This document shows, piece by piece, positions 7,428 to 17,142 of a stretch of 42,774 bases of DNA (position 1 is its first letter; every line of letters starts with the position of its first letter). The notes under the pieces were generated by a model that searched no databases, was not told where the DNA came from, and saw nothing but the letters and a program-made list of their open reading frames with translations. The stretch is taken from the NCBI GenBank assembly GCA_031268335.1, contig JAIRXG010000023.1, positions 1 to 42,774 of the forward strand. The letters run 5' to 3'. This DNA comes from Campylobacteraceae bacterium (GTDB lineage: Bacteria; Campylobacterota; Campylobacteria; Campylobacterales; Campylobacteraceae). The translations under genes were made by a program, and so were the position numbers.

Positions 7428-10400
7428 GTTGAACCGACACAAATCTTGTATTGAAATCCCTCGGGCGCCCGCGCCTGTCGCAGAACAGGTCAAGTTGAAC
7501 CGACACAAATCTTGTATTGAAATCCCTCATAAAGCCTTGATACTCCATCTCTGTTTTTTGTTGAACCGACACAAATCTTGTATTGAAATCGTTAATCCCG
7601 CCCCTGCAGGAACAACTATCTCAAAGTTGAACCGACACAAATCTTGTATTGAAATCGAAAGTAGTAATTATAGCAGTACTAAAAAATGCCGAGTTGAACC
7701 GACACAAATCTTGTATTGAAATAGAATACAAACAAAAGTGGAAAGCTTAGAACTAACGTTGAACCGACACAAATCTTGTATTGAAATACAGCAAGGAATT
7801 ATAAAAATAGCCGGCACAGGAACAGTTGAACCGACACAAATCTTGTATTGAAATGCCTGTTTTTGCAATTTTTGTATGGCTGTTAAATGGGTTGAACCGA
7901 CACAAATCTTGTATTGAAATCGTTCCGAAATCTCTTTAATAAGTTCTGTGTTATCTAGTTGAACCGACACAAATCTTGTATTGAAATCTTATTAATCGTA
8001 AGGACGGGCGTTTTTGAATGCGCGTTGAACCGACACAAATCTTGTATTGAAATCTTTAAAATTAAAAAATATATTAGAGGAGACGATGCGTTGAACCGAC
8101 ACAAATCTTGTATTGAAATTTTCAGAATGATATAAAATATGTCCTTTGTTTTATCGTTGAACCGACACAAATCTTGTATTGAAATCGGACGGCATTTTTT
8201 GAAAGTGCGAATTTGCCGGGGTTGAACCGACACAAATCTTGTATTGAAATGCAAACAATGCGGGATCATAAAGAAACGATGCAAGGTTGAACCGACACAA
8301 ATCTTGTATTGAAATAAAAGCCTCCATCCACAAAAACAATACGAGCGTAACGTTGAACCGACACAAATCTTGTATTGAAATTTACGGGGGGGATGTAACG
8401 GGGCGGGCGCGGTAACGCGTTGAACCGACACAAATCTTGTATTGAAATTTGATTTAATAGACTCCTTTCAAGCGTCTGAAATGGGTTGAACCGACACAAA
8501 TCTTGTATTGAAATTCTCCTATATTTTCCCAATATAACGCAAGTATTTCCGTTGAACCGACACAAATCTTGTATTGAAATCGGTAATACTAAATTTCAAT
8601 ACCGCTACATTGACGGGTTGAACCGACACAAATCTTGTATTGAAATATTCAAGCAATGCTAAAAACAGCGATACCCACGCGTACGTTGAACCGACACAAA
8701 TCTTGTATTGAAATGGTCAGCGTAACTCAGGTCAATGTCTCTCAGATTAGGTTGAACCGACACAAATCTTGTATTGAAATAACAGCCCTTGCAGCGTGAG
8801 GTTTACATCGTCGCTCTGTTGAACCGACACAAATCTTGTATTGAAATTCTAAACCCAAAAGGAGCTGCAAAATGTTAGCTGAAGTTGAACCGACACAAAT
8901 CTTGTATTGAAATGCGTTTTGCAGGACGAGGGTTAGTTTTTCTATGGAGGTTGAACCGACACAAATCTTGTATTGAAATATCTTAAAATTTGGTTTTCTT
9001 ACCACGGCGAGCTTTGTTGAACCGACACAAATCTTGTATTGAAATTACAATACAAGCGTGTTATAACAATGCCTTAAATATTTTAGTTGAACCGACACAA
9101 ATCTTGTATTGAAATTTTTTTTATCTACAAAAACGAATTTGAGTGGTGGAGTTGAACCGACACAAATCTTGTATTGAAATTGCTCTTTAATGTAATCGTA
9201 TTCGCCCACGGCTTCTGTTGAACCGACACAAATCTTGTATTGAAATCAACTTATACGATGCATGGTTTCTTTTGTATTGTATTTGTTGAACCGACACAAA
9301 TCTTGTATTGAAATTTAATAAAAGCTTGCGAGCTGTCGGTAATATTCATCGTTGAACCGACACAAATCTTGTATTGAAATTCTAGCCTAAAGGTCGTTAT
9401 GCTGTAGCCAGCTTTGTTGAACCGACACAAATCTTGTATTGAAATCTTGCAAGGGATTGTTGTCCGTCCACTCCTTCATGTTGAACCGACACAAATCTTG
9501 TATTGAAATCCCCGTGTGTATCCAAAACTAGCACCATCTGCTTGAGTTGAACCGACACAAATCTTGTATTGAAACCTACTGCCGTTCCCGTACTGTACAT
9601 GTAAAAATTAGAGTTGAACCGACACAAATCTTGTATTGAAACTCTAAACCCAAAAGGAGCTGCAAAATGTTAGCTGAAGTTGAACCGACACAAATCTTGT
9701 ATTGAAACGAATGAATAATAGTACAAAAGACAAAATAGCATACAGTTGAACCGACACAAATCTTGTATTGAAACCGTCTGCGGGAATTGTAACGTCTACG
9801 TTAAGAGTAGGTTGAACCGACACAAATCTTGTATTGAAACTTTTTTTGCTCCTTTGTTTTAATACTGTTATTATAGTTGAACCGACACAAATCTTGTATT
9901 GAAACAAATGTCCGGCGTCATTAAGTGTCGTAAAATTACCGTTGAACCGACACAAATCTTGTATTGAAACCAAAGCAACTCATCATCTATAATAGACTTT
10001 TTATTAAGTTGAACCGACACAAATCTTGTATTGAAACCTTTTTCTTCCACAGGAAGTTTTACTATTTTTGTTCGTTGAACCGACACAAGTGTTGTATTGA
10101 AACACGCCAAATCGGCGGCAGCGGTAACTACCTAACGTCGTTGAACCGACACAAGTCTTGTATTGAAACTATTATCGCTCTGACAACTTTACCTACGATA
10201 CCAAAGTTGAACCGACACAAATCTTGTATTGAAACGCTGAAGATGATGCGTAAATTCTTAAGTCTCTGTGTTGAACCGAAACAAGTGTTGTATTGAAATT
10301 TGCGTATGCGCAATCAAGGGCGAATACGCAATACGAGTTGAACCGAAACAAGCGTTGTATTGAAATCGTTTCCTATCTTTAACATTTTTAGTATTCCTTT

Positions 10401-10499
10401 CCAGTTGAACCGAAACAAGCGTTGTATTGAAATACTGGTTTAGCAAACCTAAAAAGCTTTTAATTGTATGTTGAACTGAAACAAGTATTGTAAAAACAC
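7428..10499 (+). CRISPR. CRISPR array 1, type I-B repeat, 47 repeats, 46 spacers
   Basis: A 30-base repeat beginning GTTGAACCGACACAAA and ending TTGTATTGAAAT or -C recurs every 64-70 bases, with spacers mostly of 36-37 bases. crRNAs read on the plus strand, away from the leader at the left; the 5' handle would be ATTGAAAT or ATTGAAAC. Repeats 1-32 end in T, 33-43 in C, 44-46 in T. Distal repeats decay: 41 and 42 differ at bases 16-18, 44-46 read CCGAAACAAG(T/C)GTTG, and 47 (10470-10499) is badly worn. The spacer at 8848-8883 is repeated exactly at 9643-9678. No cas genes are adjacent; the matching type I-B genes lie at 31361-39690. Short ORFs across the array are repeat translations, not genes. 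Confidence 0.98.
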
Positions 10500-10643
10500 T
10501 TGAGTTTTTACCAAAATTTTAATAATGAATATAATTGGTTAAAATCATTTTTCATTACATTTATTTGGTTTAAAAAATAGACTATACAAACCCTCCTTTT
10601 GCAATGTCCATACAAAGATAAAAATCTTTTTTTACAAAACAAA

Positions 10644-11243
10644 CTATTTTCTAATTCCTTTTATAAATAGATTGATGATATTTCGTTTGGATTTTGCTTC
10701 GCTTGAAGGCAATCCTTGTTCGCTTACATGTCTTACGTCCTCTATTGAATAGACCGCATTTGGATTAAAATGTAAAATTATCGGCAAGATTTTTTGTATA
10801 TCGGCTCTTTTTATGACGGTAAATACAACATTTACATGACCCGTGTTGCCTTCGGCGTCCAATACGGTAACGGAGTAACCGCTCTCTCGCAACGTTGCAG
10901 ATAAAGAATAAGCGTCTTTTTTTGTGATGATGCGAACGACAACAGTTCCTATGGCAAGTTTTCCTTCTATAAAAATGCCAAGAAAGTTACCTATCGAATA
11001 ACCAAGCGCGTAAGCGAAAAAATTGCTGATGTGCGTTAGATTTGCCATAACTTGCGTAATGGCCGTAAGCCAAATACAAATCTCAACGAACCCCAACATC
11101 GGCGCTAGATACTTCATTCCTTTGGATAAAAATATAATTCTTATAGTCCCGATAGTCACGTCCGTAATTCTTGCCAAACATATAAGCAGCGGAATACCGT
11201 ACAATTTAAACGCATCACTTTGAAATATATCCGTAAATTCCAT
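10644..11243 (-). CDS. UPF0316/DUF2179-family membrane protein
   Basis: About 199 residues, with three hydrophobic helices in the first 90 (LLICLARITDVTIGTIRI and following), then a soluble C-terminal DUF2179-like domain of about 80 residues containing VNVVFTVIKRADIQKILP. The family has no settled function; related YitT-type proteins are thought to bind small ligands through the C-terminal domain. I start at ATG 11243: AAGGAG is 5 bases upstream of it, whereas the in-frame GTG at 11249 would be only one base from the same site. It faces array 1 from the other side, with about 145 bases of AT-rich DNA between its end and the last worn repeat. Confidence 0.8.
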   Translation of the reverse strand: MEFTDIFQSDAFKLYGIPLLICLARITDVTIGTIRIIFLSKGMKYLAPMLGFVEICIWLTAITQVMANLTHISNFFAYALGYSIGNFLGIFIEGKLAIGTVVVRIITKKDAYSLSATLRESGYSVTVLDAEGNTGHVNVVFTVIKRADIQKILPIILHFNPNAVYSIEDVRHVSEQGLPSSEAKSKRNIINLFIKGIRK

Positions 11244-11291
11244 AAACACTCCTTACGGTTTTCAGTGATTATATCTTATTAAACGTAAGTT

Positions 11292-12335
11292 TTATCTGCT
11301 CATAGCCAAACCAATTCCTATACGTTTTGTCTGCCTATTGTAGTCTATCAAGCTTTCGCCGTATCCGTCAAAATATTGTATATATCCAAATATGCCGCTT
11401 TTTGCGATTGGAAATGTCCAGTCAAACTGTACAGCGCCTTTGTTATAGTCAAAATCAAAATTGTTTCTAACAAGCAATCTAAAAATGTGCTTTTTATAAG
11501 GATATACAAGAGTCAAGTCGCCATATCCCATATAATCTTCAATATCGCTGTTATCGTCGTAATCATTGCCTTCTCTCACATGATACCAAACGCGCGGATT
11601 GACAAGAAGTCCTTTATATTGCAAAAACAGATCAAAATAGAGTCTATTCCACGAGCGCGACTCATCATCTTCTTGTCCGTTTGACTCATGCAAAAATCCG
11701 AATTTATAAGCTTTAATTATGGAGTTTTCACTTTTATGTGGTACTATCATATAGACTTCCGGTTGATAATTTGTCTCTCTAAACGGCGAGGAGTATTTCA
11801 TTATCTGCCACCAAGAACGTTGAGTATAAGCGACTCCAAAAACTTCGTCAAAGTTAAAAAAATTTTTCAGCAAATCTTTTCTCACGCTTATTTGAAAAAT
11901 CAGCTCCGCGCGCTTTCTATCTTCATGGGATCTAAAATCGTAAGTTATCGGCAAAAGATAGTTTGGTTTATAAGTCGTTATGCCAAAAGCGGAACCTATT
12001 ATTTGCGATATGCTGTCTTTTGTTTCATTATCTTCGTATTCGTTTATAAAATCCACAAGATAATCAACCTTTTTTACCGTAAACTTTTCGCTATCCGCTT
12101 TATTATCAAGCGAACTGTTTGTTAAAGATTCTTCAAGTTTTGAATCGGAACTGATATTCAAATCCTTAAGACCTTGAGCTGCCCTTTTATACCAAAAAAG
12201 AGCTTCGTCGGTTTTGTTTTCGCTCTCGTATTTTTCGGCAAGCTCATAAGCACCTTTAACCGTTACCTCATTCCCAAAAGCAGTAGAAAAAACCGCGATT
12301 GTGCAAAAAGCGCAAAATAAACAAGATACTTTCAT
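11292..12335 (-). CDS. pldA: Outer-membrane phospholipase A1 (OMPLA)
   Basis: A 347-residue secreted beta-barrel lipase. The signal peptide ends near residue 22. The OMPLA active site is intact: His216 and Ser218 in HESNG and Asn230 in SWNR, with the same spacing as the E. coli triad (His142, Ser144, Asn156). The enzyme sits in the outer membrane, dimerises with calcium and hydrolyses phospholipids that reach the outer leaflet. Between signal peptide and barrel lies an extra segment of roughly 90 residues that begins with a TPR/Sel1-like helix pair (AYELAEKYES and DEALFWYKRAAQ). The barrel ends with the aromatic-rich strands usual for OMPLA. AAAGGA precedes the ATG at a suitable distance. Confidence 0.9.
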   Translation of the reverse strand: MKVSCLFCAFCTIAVFSTAFGNEVTVKGAYELAEKYESENKTDEALFWYKRAAQGLKDLNISSDSKLEESLTNSSLDNKADSEKFTVKKVDYLVDFINEYEDNETKDSISQIIGSAFGITTYKPNYLLPITYDFRSHEDRKRAELIFQISVRKDLLKNFFNFDEVFGVAYTQRSWWQIMKYSSPFRETNYQPEVYMIVPHKSENSIIKAYKFGFLHESNGQEDDESRSWNRLYFDLFLQYKGLLVNPRVWYHVREGNDYDDNSDIEDYMGYGDLTLVYPYKKHIFRLLVRNNFDFDYNKGAVQFDWTFPIAKSGIFGYIQYFDGYGESLIDYNRQTKRIGIGLAMSR

Positions 12336-12383
12336 TTACTTTCGTCCTTTAAAAAGTTAAAAAGTATTTTATCTTAAAAAAAG

Positions 12384-13625
12384 TTATTTGTAACTTTCAT
12401 TACTATATTTTTTTATTTTATACATGTAAGCTTTTTTCATAGCATCCTCAAACATCTCATTATTTTTATATTCAAATCCAAAAACGTTTTTCCATAAACT
12501 CTCATCTTCCATACAAAGATAGAAAAAAACGTCTTTATGCCATGCCTCAAACGCTCTGTAAAGCGCGCCGAACATACTCTCTTTTACATGTGTGGGATAT
12601 GAAAATTTACCATTGATATCAAAAAGAGGCATCTGTAAAATACGGCTATTGTTCGCTTTAGCTCTAATCTGTTTAAGTACTGGTTTTGTAAAAGTCAAAG
12701 CGCCCATAGATACGAGCGCAACTGATTTTGATTCAAAAGTTTTTAATAATTTAGCCGCAATTTTTTCATACTCTTCCTTCCAATTTTTAAAATATATCAT
12801 GGGATGAAAATGAAATCCGACCAAAACACCTTTTTGACTTAGACTCTTAGCGCTCTGTATACGCTTTTCTATTGAAGGTGTAAAATACTCTTCATTGTCA
12901 ATGACAATTTGCGGATTTAGCGAAAATGTACAAATGATATTTGGAGGCAAATCGGTCTTCAAAAGATAATCTATATTGTTGCTTTTACTTTTAAACTCTA
13001 AAATTACGTTTGGATTTTTACGCGCAAACTCTATCAAAACCTCTAAAATGCCCTCTTTATTGCCAAGCATTAAAGAATCTGAAGATTGTCCCGTGCCTAT
13101 GTGATAAATTTCGTTTGGATTTAGTTTTATTTGCGAAAGTTTTAAGGCAAAATCTTTATTTAAAGATATTTTGCTGTCGTAAAAAGTCTGTATAGAGCAG
13201 TATGAACATCCATATGCGCACCCTTCGACGACATCTAACGTTAAAAGATTGCAACATCTGGTTTTTAAAGATGCTACCGGACATTTGCCAAATCCTAAAA
13301 TCTCTTTATCAATGCTTAAAAACTCAAGCTTTCTGTCTCGTTTCGGCGTTTTTATGCGAAAGTATTCTTTGGGGGAATTTTTTATCTGTTCGTATTTTTC
13401 AAAAAAACTTTTGAAACTCTTTTTGCCGCTATCCTGCCACAAAGTTTTTGCATCCAAACCCCACATTTGCAAATCGACCGCTGCCGTTATGAGCTGCCTT
13501 ATTTGAGAAAAGCTAAAAGAATAAAAATCTGATTTTTGTTTTATGAATTCGCGCGTTTTTACATGTAGGCTTAAAAACGGACTTTGCTCGCACGCTTTGT
13601 CAAGTCGCAACCCATTATCTTGCAT
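12384..13625 (-). CDS. Spore photoproduct lyase-like radical SAM protein
   Basis: 413 residues. The radical SAM cluster motif CxxxCxxC is Cys136, Cys140, Cys143 (GCAYGCSYC), and the spacing and surroundings match the SPL family (spore photoproduct lyase, a radical SAM DNA repair enzyme in spore formers). The Campylobacterota do not sporulate, so the substrate here is unknown; repair of thymine photoproducts is possible but unproven. The start is ATG 13625 because GGAG lies 5 bases before it, rather than the GTG two codons upstream. It overlaps the end of the nucleoside phosphorylase-like gene by 11 bases, so the two are probably translated together. Family sure, reaction unknown. Confidence 0.8.
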   Translation of the reverse strand: MQDNGLRLDKACEQSPFLSLHVKTREFIKQKSDFYSFSFSQIRQLITAAVDLQMWGLDAKTLWQDSGKKSFKSFFEKYEQIKNSPKEYFRIKTPKRDRKLEFLSIDKEILGFGKCPVASLKTRCCNLLTLDVVEGCAYGCSYCSIQTFYDSKISLNKDFALKLSQIKLNPNEIYHIGTGQSSDSLMLGNKEGILEVLIEFARKNPNVILEFKSKSNNIDYLLKTDLPPNIICTFSLNPQIVIDNEEYFTPSIEKRIQSAKSLSQKGVLVGFHFHPMIYFKNWKEEYEKIAAKLLKTFESKSVALVSMGALTFTKPVLKQIRAKANNSRILQMPLFDINGKFSYPTHVKESMFGALYRAFEAWHKDVFFYLCMEDESLWKNVFGFEYKNNEMFEDAMKKAYMYKIKKYSNESYK

Positions 13626-14133
13626 AAACACTCCACAAAGGAAGCGTTTTTTGTATCAAAGAGTTTACTTTGTCTTTTGCCGGTATGGTTATATCCAAAT
13701 GGTCGGACACAACTTTGAATATATATCTCTTTGTACATGTAGGGATACTGCTCAAAAAAGCTTCTCCTTCTTCATCAACCAAACAAGAGTTTATATTTTC
13801 ATCGCAATTAACGCCGCTTTTATGTGAAGAGAGCGAAGCATAAGGGATGGAAAGATTTTTATGCGTGGCGCAAAACAGAGAGCCTATTTTTATATTTTTG
13901 TCGTTGCATCCGGCTATTCCGACATTTATCGCGACATGCGGCTTAAAAAGCGTAAAAGTCAAAGCCAAAGCTTCTTTAGTTTTTTCCTCTCCAATACCTG
14001 AGACAATAAGAGCGGTATCCTCGTTTGTATATATATTAAAAGGGATTCTGCCGCTACATGTAAGGGCGAAAAATCTCACTATCGGTTTTGCTTCGGCAAC
14101 AAGTGCGGTATGGATAAGAGTCTTTATTTTCAT
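13615..14133 (-). CDS. Nucleoside phosphorylase/MTA-SAH nucleosidase superfamily protein
   Basis: 172 residues, short for the PNP/UDP family (about 230). The core GIGEEKTKEAL (about 47-57) and the phosphorylase signature AINVGIAGC (68-76) are visible, as is VVSDHLD near residue 141, which matches the acid-base Asp of MTA/SAH nucleosidases. Superfamily members cleave or phosphorolyse N-glycosidic bonds of nucleosides such as 5'-methylthioadenosine, S-adenosylhomocysteine or futalosine. The adjacent radical SAM gene overlaps it and would produce 5'-deoxyadenosine or use SAM, so removal of a SAM by-product is an attractive but unproven link. It reads away from petA; their starts are about 170 bases apart. 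Confidence 0.7.
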   Translation of the reverse strand: MKIKTLIHTALVAEAKPIVRFFALTCSGRIPFNIYTNEDTALIVSGIGEEKTKEALALTFTLFKPHVAINVGIAGCNDKNIKIGSLFCATHKNLSIPYASLSSHKSGVNCDENINSCLVDEEGEAFLSSIPTCTKRYIFKVVSDHLDITIPAKDKVNSLIQKTLPLWSVYAR

Positions 14134-14301
14134 TGCGCTATTATACTAAAAGAATATATTTTCAACGATAAAATATCCCAAAAACTCATTTGATACTTTT
14201 AAATGTGACATAAATCAAATATCTTTAATGAATTTACTGCTAAAATCTTAAAATCTATTTTTTAGACATATATAAAAAATTCTCAAATAAAGGGGAAAAA
14301 G

Positions 14302-14805
14302 ATGGCTGTCGAAGAAGGAAGAAGAAAGTTCTTCGGCTTCGCGCTTGGTGGATTTGCTGCCGTGGGAGGCGTTTTGTCTCTTGTGGCGATGAAAAAAACG
14401 TGGGACCCACTTCCAAGCGTTCAAGCTGCTGGTTTTTTGACTGTTGACCTCTCGCCGATGAATGAAGGTGAACTTAGAAAAGTTAAATTTCGTGGAATGC
14501 CTATTTTTATTTTAAAAAAGACAAGCTCTATGAAGAAAAACGACGCAAGAGACGTTGTAGTTGAAGATGTAAATTATACGGTGGTCGTGGGACTTTGCAC
14601 GCATCTTGGATGTATTCCGGATTGGATTAGTTCAAAACAATATTTTAAATGCGCCTGTCATGGAGGAATATTTGACTCCGATGGTATGGTTCTTGCCTCT
14701 CCTCCTTCAAAACCCCTGCAAATCCCTCCTTTTGAAATAAACGGGAACACTTTGGTACTTGGCAAAGAAGGGCCGGAATACAAACAGCTTACGGCTGAAG
14801 CGTAA
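14302..14805 (+). CDS. petA: Ubiquinol-cytochrome c reductase Rieske iron-sulfur subunit
   Basis: A 167-residue Rieske protein. An N-terminal membrane anchor (about 10-30) follows a twin-arginine-like start (RRKFF). The [2Fe-2S] ligands are in CTHLGC (99-104) and CACHGG (117-122), with the disulfide cysteines in their usual places. It passes electrons from menaquinol/ubiquinol at the Qo site to cytochrome c1 in the bc1 complex of the inner membrane. It is the first gene of petABC, with AAAGGGG 7 bases before the ATG. TG-C-TAAAAT near 14240-14250 could be an extended -10 element, but that is weak. The next gene starts 10 bases after its stop. Confidence 0.95.
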   Translation: MAVEEGRRKFFGFALGGFAAVGGVLSLVAMKKTWDPLPSVQAAGFLTVDLSPMNEGELRKVKFRGMPIFILKKTSSMKKNDARDVVVEDVNYTVVVGLCTHLGCIPDWISSKQYFKCACHGGIFDSDGMVLASPPSKPLQIPPFEINGNTLVLGKEGPEYKQLTAEA

Positions 14806-14815
14806 AGGAGAGCAG

Positions 14816-16090
14816 ATGGCACAAATTAGAAAAGCAAATGGATTTATAGATTGGTTAGATCAGCGTCTTGCTGTAAAATCGCTTGTAAAAGTATTGATGA
14901 CAGAGTATTGGATACCAAAAAATATCAATTTTCTGTGGGCTATGGGCGTTGTACTTTTAACGCTTTTCGCGATACTTTTCATAACGGGACTGTTTTTGTT
15001 GATGTACTACAAACCTGATGTAAAGTTAGCATACGACAGCGTCAATCAAGTTATCATGCAAGAAGTTGCATACGGCTGGCTTTGGAGACATTTACACGCT
15101 GTGGCTGCATCGCTCATCTTTCTTGTTATATATATTCACATGTTTGTGGCGATATATTACGGTTCGTACAAAAAAGGTAGAGAGATTATATGGATTAGCG
15201 GTATGTTATTATTTGTATGTTTTTCGGCAGAAGCGTTCAGCGGATATATGCTTCCTTGGGGGCAAATGAGTTACTGGGCAGCAAAAGTTATCACTGAATT
15301 GTTTGCAAACGTTCCTTTTATAGGTTCGGACCTTGTCGTATGGATACGCGGAAATTACTTTGTATCGGACGCAACTTTGACAAGATTTTTTATGTTGCAT
15401 GTAGTGTTGTTTCCTATCATTATCATAGCCATTATCGCTTTGCACTTTTACTCTTTGCGTATTCCGCATGTAAACAATCAAGATGGTGAAGAGTTTGATT
15501 TTGATGAAGAGGTAAATAAATTTAAATACCGCAGCAAAAAAGACTCTAAAGTCATACCTTTCTGGCCTGCGTTTTTATCCAAAGATTTTTTTGTAGTAAG
15601 CATATTTTTAGCATTTTTCTCATATTTGGTTTGTTTTCATTTTAATTTTGCGATGGATCCTATCAACTTTGACCCTGCAAACGATATGAAAACACCGGCA
15701 CATATCTATCCCGAATGGTACTTTTTGTGGAGTTATGAGATATTGAGAGGCTTTTATTTTGATATTGCGGGTATTACGGCTATGAATATCGGACTTGTGG
15801 TGTTTGGCTTGTCGCAAATCATATTTTTCTTGCTGCCACTTTTTGATAGAAATCCCGAAGTGCTTCCGGCGCACAAAAGACCTCTTTTTATGATTTGGTT
15901 TTGGTTGCTATTGATAGACATGGTGCTTTTGACTATTTATGGTAAGTTGCCTACAGGCGATGATATATATAGTTTTGCAGTCGTTTCAAACAACCAAGGA
16001 GGCTTTATAGCTACCGTAGCGTTTATCGTACTGTTTGCATTGCTGCCGGTTATAACTATTATTGAAAAAAAAGGCGGAGGTGCAAAATGA
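14816..16090 (+). CDS. petB: Ubiquinol-cytochrome c reductase cytochrome b subunit
   Basis: 424 residues carrying the whole cytochrome b (both the b6-like and the subunit-IV-like half) in one chain. Haem ligands are His94/His108 in helix B and His195/His210 in helix D. The Qo motif PEWYF is present in the C-terminal half. Eight or more membrane helices are evident. The start is ATG 14816 because AAAGGAG lies 6 bases upstream; an in-frame ATG at 14759 sits inside petA and has no such site. Its stop overlaps the petC start (ATGA). It is the core quinol-oxidising subunit of the bc1 complex. Confidence 0.95.
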   Translation: MAQIRKANGFIDWLDQRLAVKSLVKVLMTEYWIPKNINFLWAMGVVLLTLFAILFITGLFLLMYYKPDVKLAYDSVNQVIMQEVAYGWLWRHLHAVAASLIFLVIYIHMFVAIYYGSYKKGREIIWISGMLLFVCFSAEAFSGYMLPWGQMSYWAAKVITELFANVPFIGSDLVVWIRGNYFVSDATLTRFFMLHVVLFPIIIIAIIALHFYSLRIPHVNNQDGEEFDFDEEVNKFKYRSKKDSKVIPFWPAFLSKDFFVVSIFLAFFSYLVCFHFNFAMDPINFDPANDMKTPAHIYPEWYFLWSYEILRGFYFDIAGITAMNIGLVVFGLSQIIFFLLPLFDRNPEVLPAHKRPLFMIWFWLLLIDMVLLTIYGKLPTGDDIYSFAVVSNNQGGFIATVAFIVLFALLPVITIIEKKGGGAK

Positions 16091-17124
16091 AAGAGTTGAA
16101 AATTTTAGTCGTATTGATAATTTTCACATTTATAACATATTATGGTATAGAGCCCTTTGCGCACACGCAAATGAATCCATATGTAGCGCCTGCTAATTTT
16201 GATATGGAGCAAGAAGATATCGAGCTTGCCGATGTGAAAATCAAAGAAGCCCAAAAAGCTTTAACAAGTGCGGAAAAAATAGAAGCAACACAAGAGCAAC
16301 AAAAAGCTTTAGATGCCGCTCAAAAAGACCTTGATGCTGCTGAAGAAAGTTTTGCCTCATACAAAGGACTTTGGGAGAGTGTAAAAGAGATAAAGGCTTT
16401 GGAGGGAAATGCCACAATGGGAAATGAGATCTTTAGCATGACATGCATCTCATGCCATGGTTTAAAATCTCAAGGATTTGAACCGCCGTTTGACGATGCA
16501 CTCTCTTCCGAAGCTTATGGTGTTGTGGTGCCAGACCTTGGTAAAGCCGGAGCTATATATGATAAAAACTTTTTAGCGGCTTTGATAATAAATCCCGTGC
16601 ATGCTTTGAAATTGGGTCATAAATTTAACGATGAAGAACCGTTTCCGATGACGGAATTTTTTGGCTTCGGAGGAGATTTAAATCAAGAAGTAGCGGATAT
16701 TGTCGCTTATCTTCAATCCGTAGCTACACAAGAAGAGGTAAGCGGTAAAGAAGTTTTCGAAGACGCTTGTTTGAGATGTCACGATTTAAAATATGACAAT
16801 TTACTAAGATCGACCGAACAAACGGCTCTTGAGGGTTATATGGGTTCAAATCCTCCAGATTTATCTATGATGATACGCGCTCGCAGCGCCGAATATCTTA
16901 AAACTTTCATAAACGACCCTCAAAAAAATATACCCGGCACATCTATGCCAAGAGTCGGTCTAAATGAAAAATCTCAAAATAACCTCATAAGTTATTTGGA
17001 ACAAGTAGGCGATAGCAAAAAAAGCGAAAGAACAACATTGGGATATTACCTGATAGGGTTTTTTATCATTTTAAGCGTGCTTGCTTATTTATGGAAAAAT
17101 GCGGTTTGGAAAGAACTTCACTAA
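16087..17124 (+). CDS. petC: Di-haem cytochrome c subunit of the bc1 complex (cytochrome c1)
   Basis: 345 residues with two CXXCH haem sites, CISCH at 120-124 and CLRCH at 228-232, membrane helices near residues 6-22 and 318-336, and the bulk in the periplasm. This di-haem form is typical of Campylobacterota rather than the mono-haem c1 of most bacteria. Residues about 45-100 are rich in Ala, Glu, Lys and Gln in a heptad-like pattern, suggesting a coiled coil between the anchor and the first haem domain. It accepts electrons from PetA and passes them to a soluble cytochrome c. It is the last gene of petABC and is followed by a strong terminator. Confidence 0.93.
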   Translation: MKELKILVVLIIFTFITYYGIEPFAHTQMNPYVAPANFDMEQEDIELADVKIKEAQKALTSAEKIEATQEQQKALDAAQKDLDAAEESFASYKGLWESVKEIKALEGNATMGNEIFSMTCISCHGLKSQGFEPPFDDALSSEAYGVVVPDLGKAGAIYDKNFLAALIINPVHALKLGHKFNDEEPFPMTEFFGFGGDLNQEVADIVAYLQSVATQEEVSGKEVFEDACLRCHDLKYDNLLRSTEQTALEGYMGSNPPDLSMMIRARSAEYLKTFINDPQKNIPGTSMPRVGLNEKSQNNLISYLEQVGDSKKSERTTLGYYLIGFFIILSVLAYLWKNAVWKELH

Positions 17125-17142
17125 TATTTCTTTCGATAAATT

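Noticed and set aside
8581..8616. A spacer containing ATTTCAATAC, the start of the repeat's reverse complement
   Set aside because: Ten bases of an AT-rich sequence; chance is adequate and no further match follows.
7428..10499. Many ORFs with repeated NRHKSCIE or QYKICVGST peptides across array 1
   Set aside because: They are translations of the CRISPR repeat. The same applies to array 2 (28864-31206).
14759..14815. Longer petB starting at an ATG inside petA
   Set aside because: No ribosome site there; AAAGGAG immediately before ATG 14816 and the family's N-terminus favour the shorter form.
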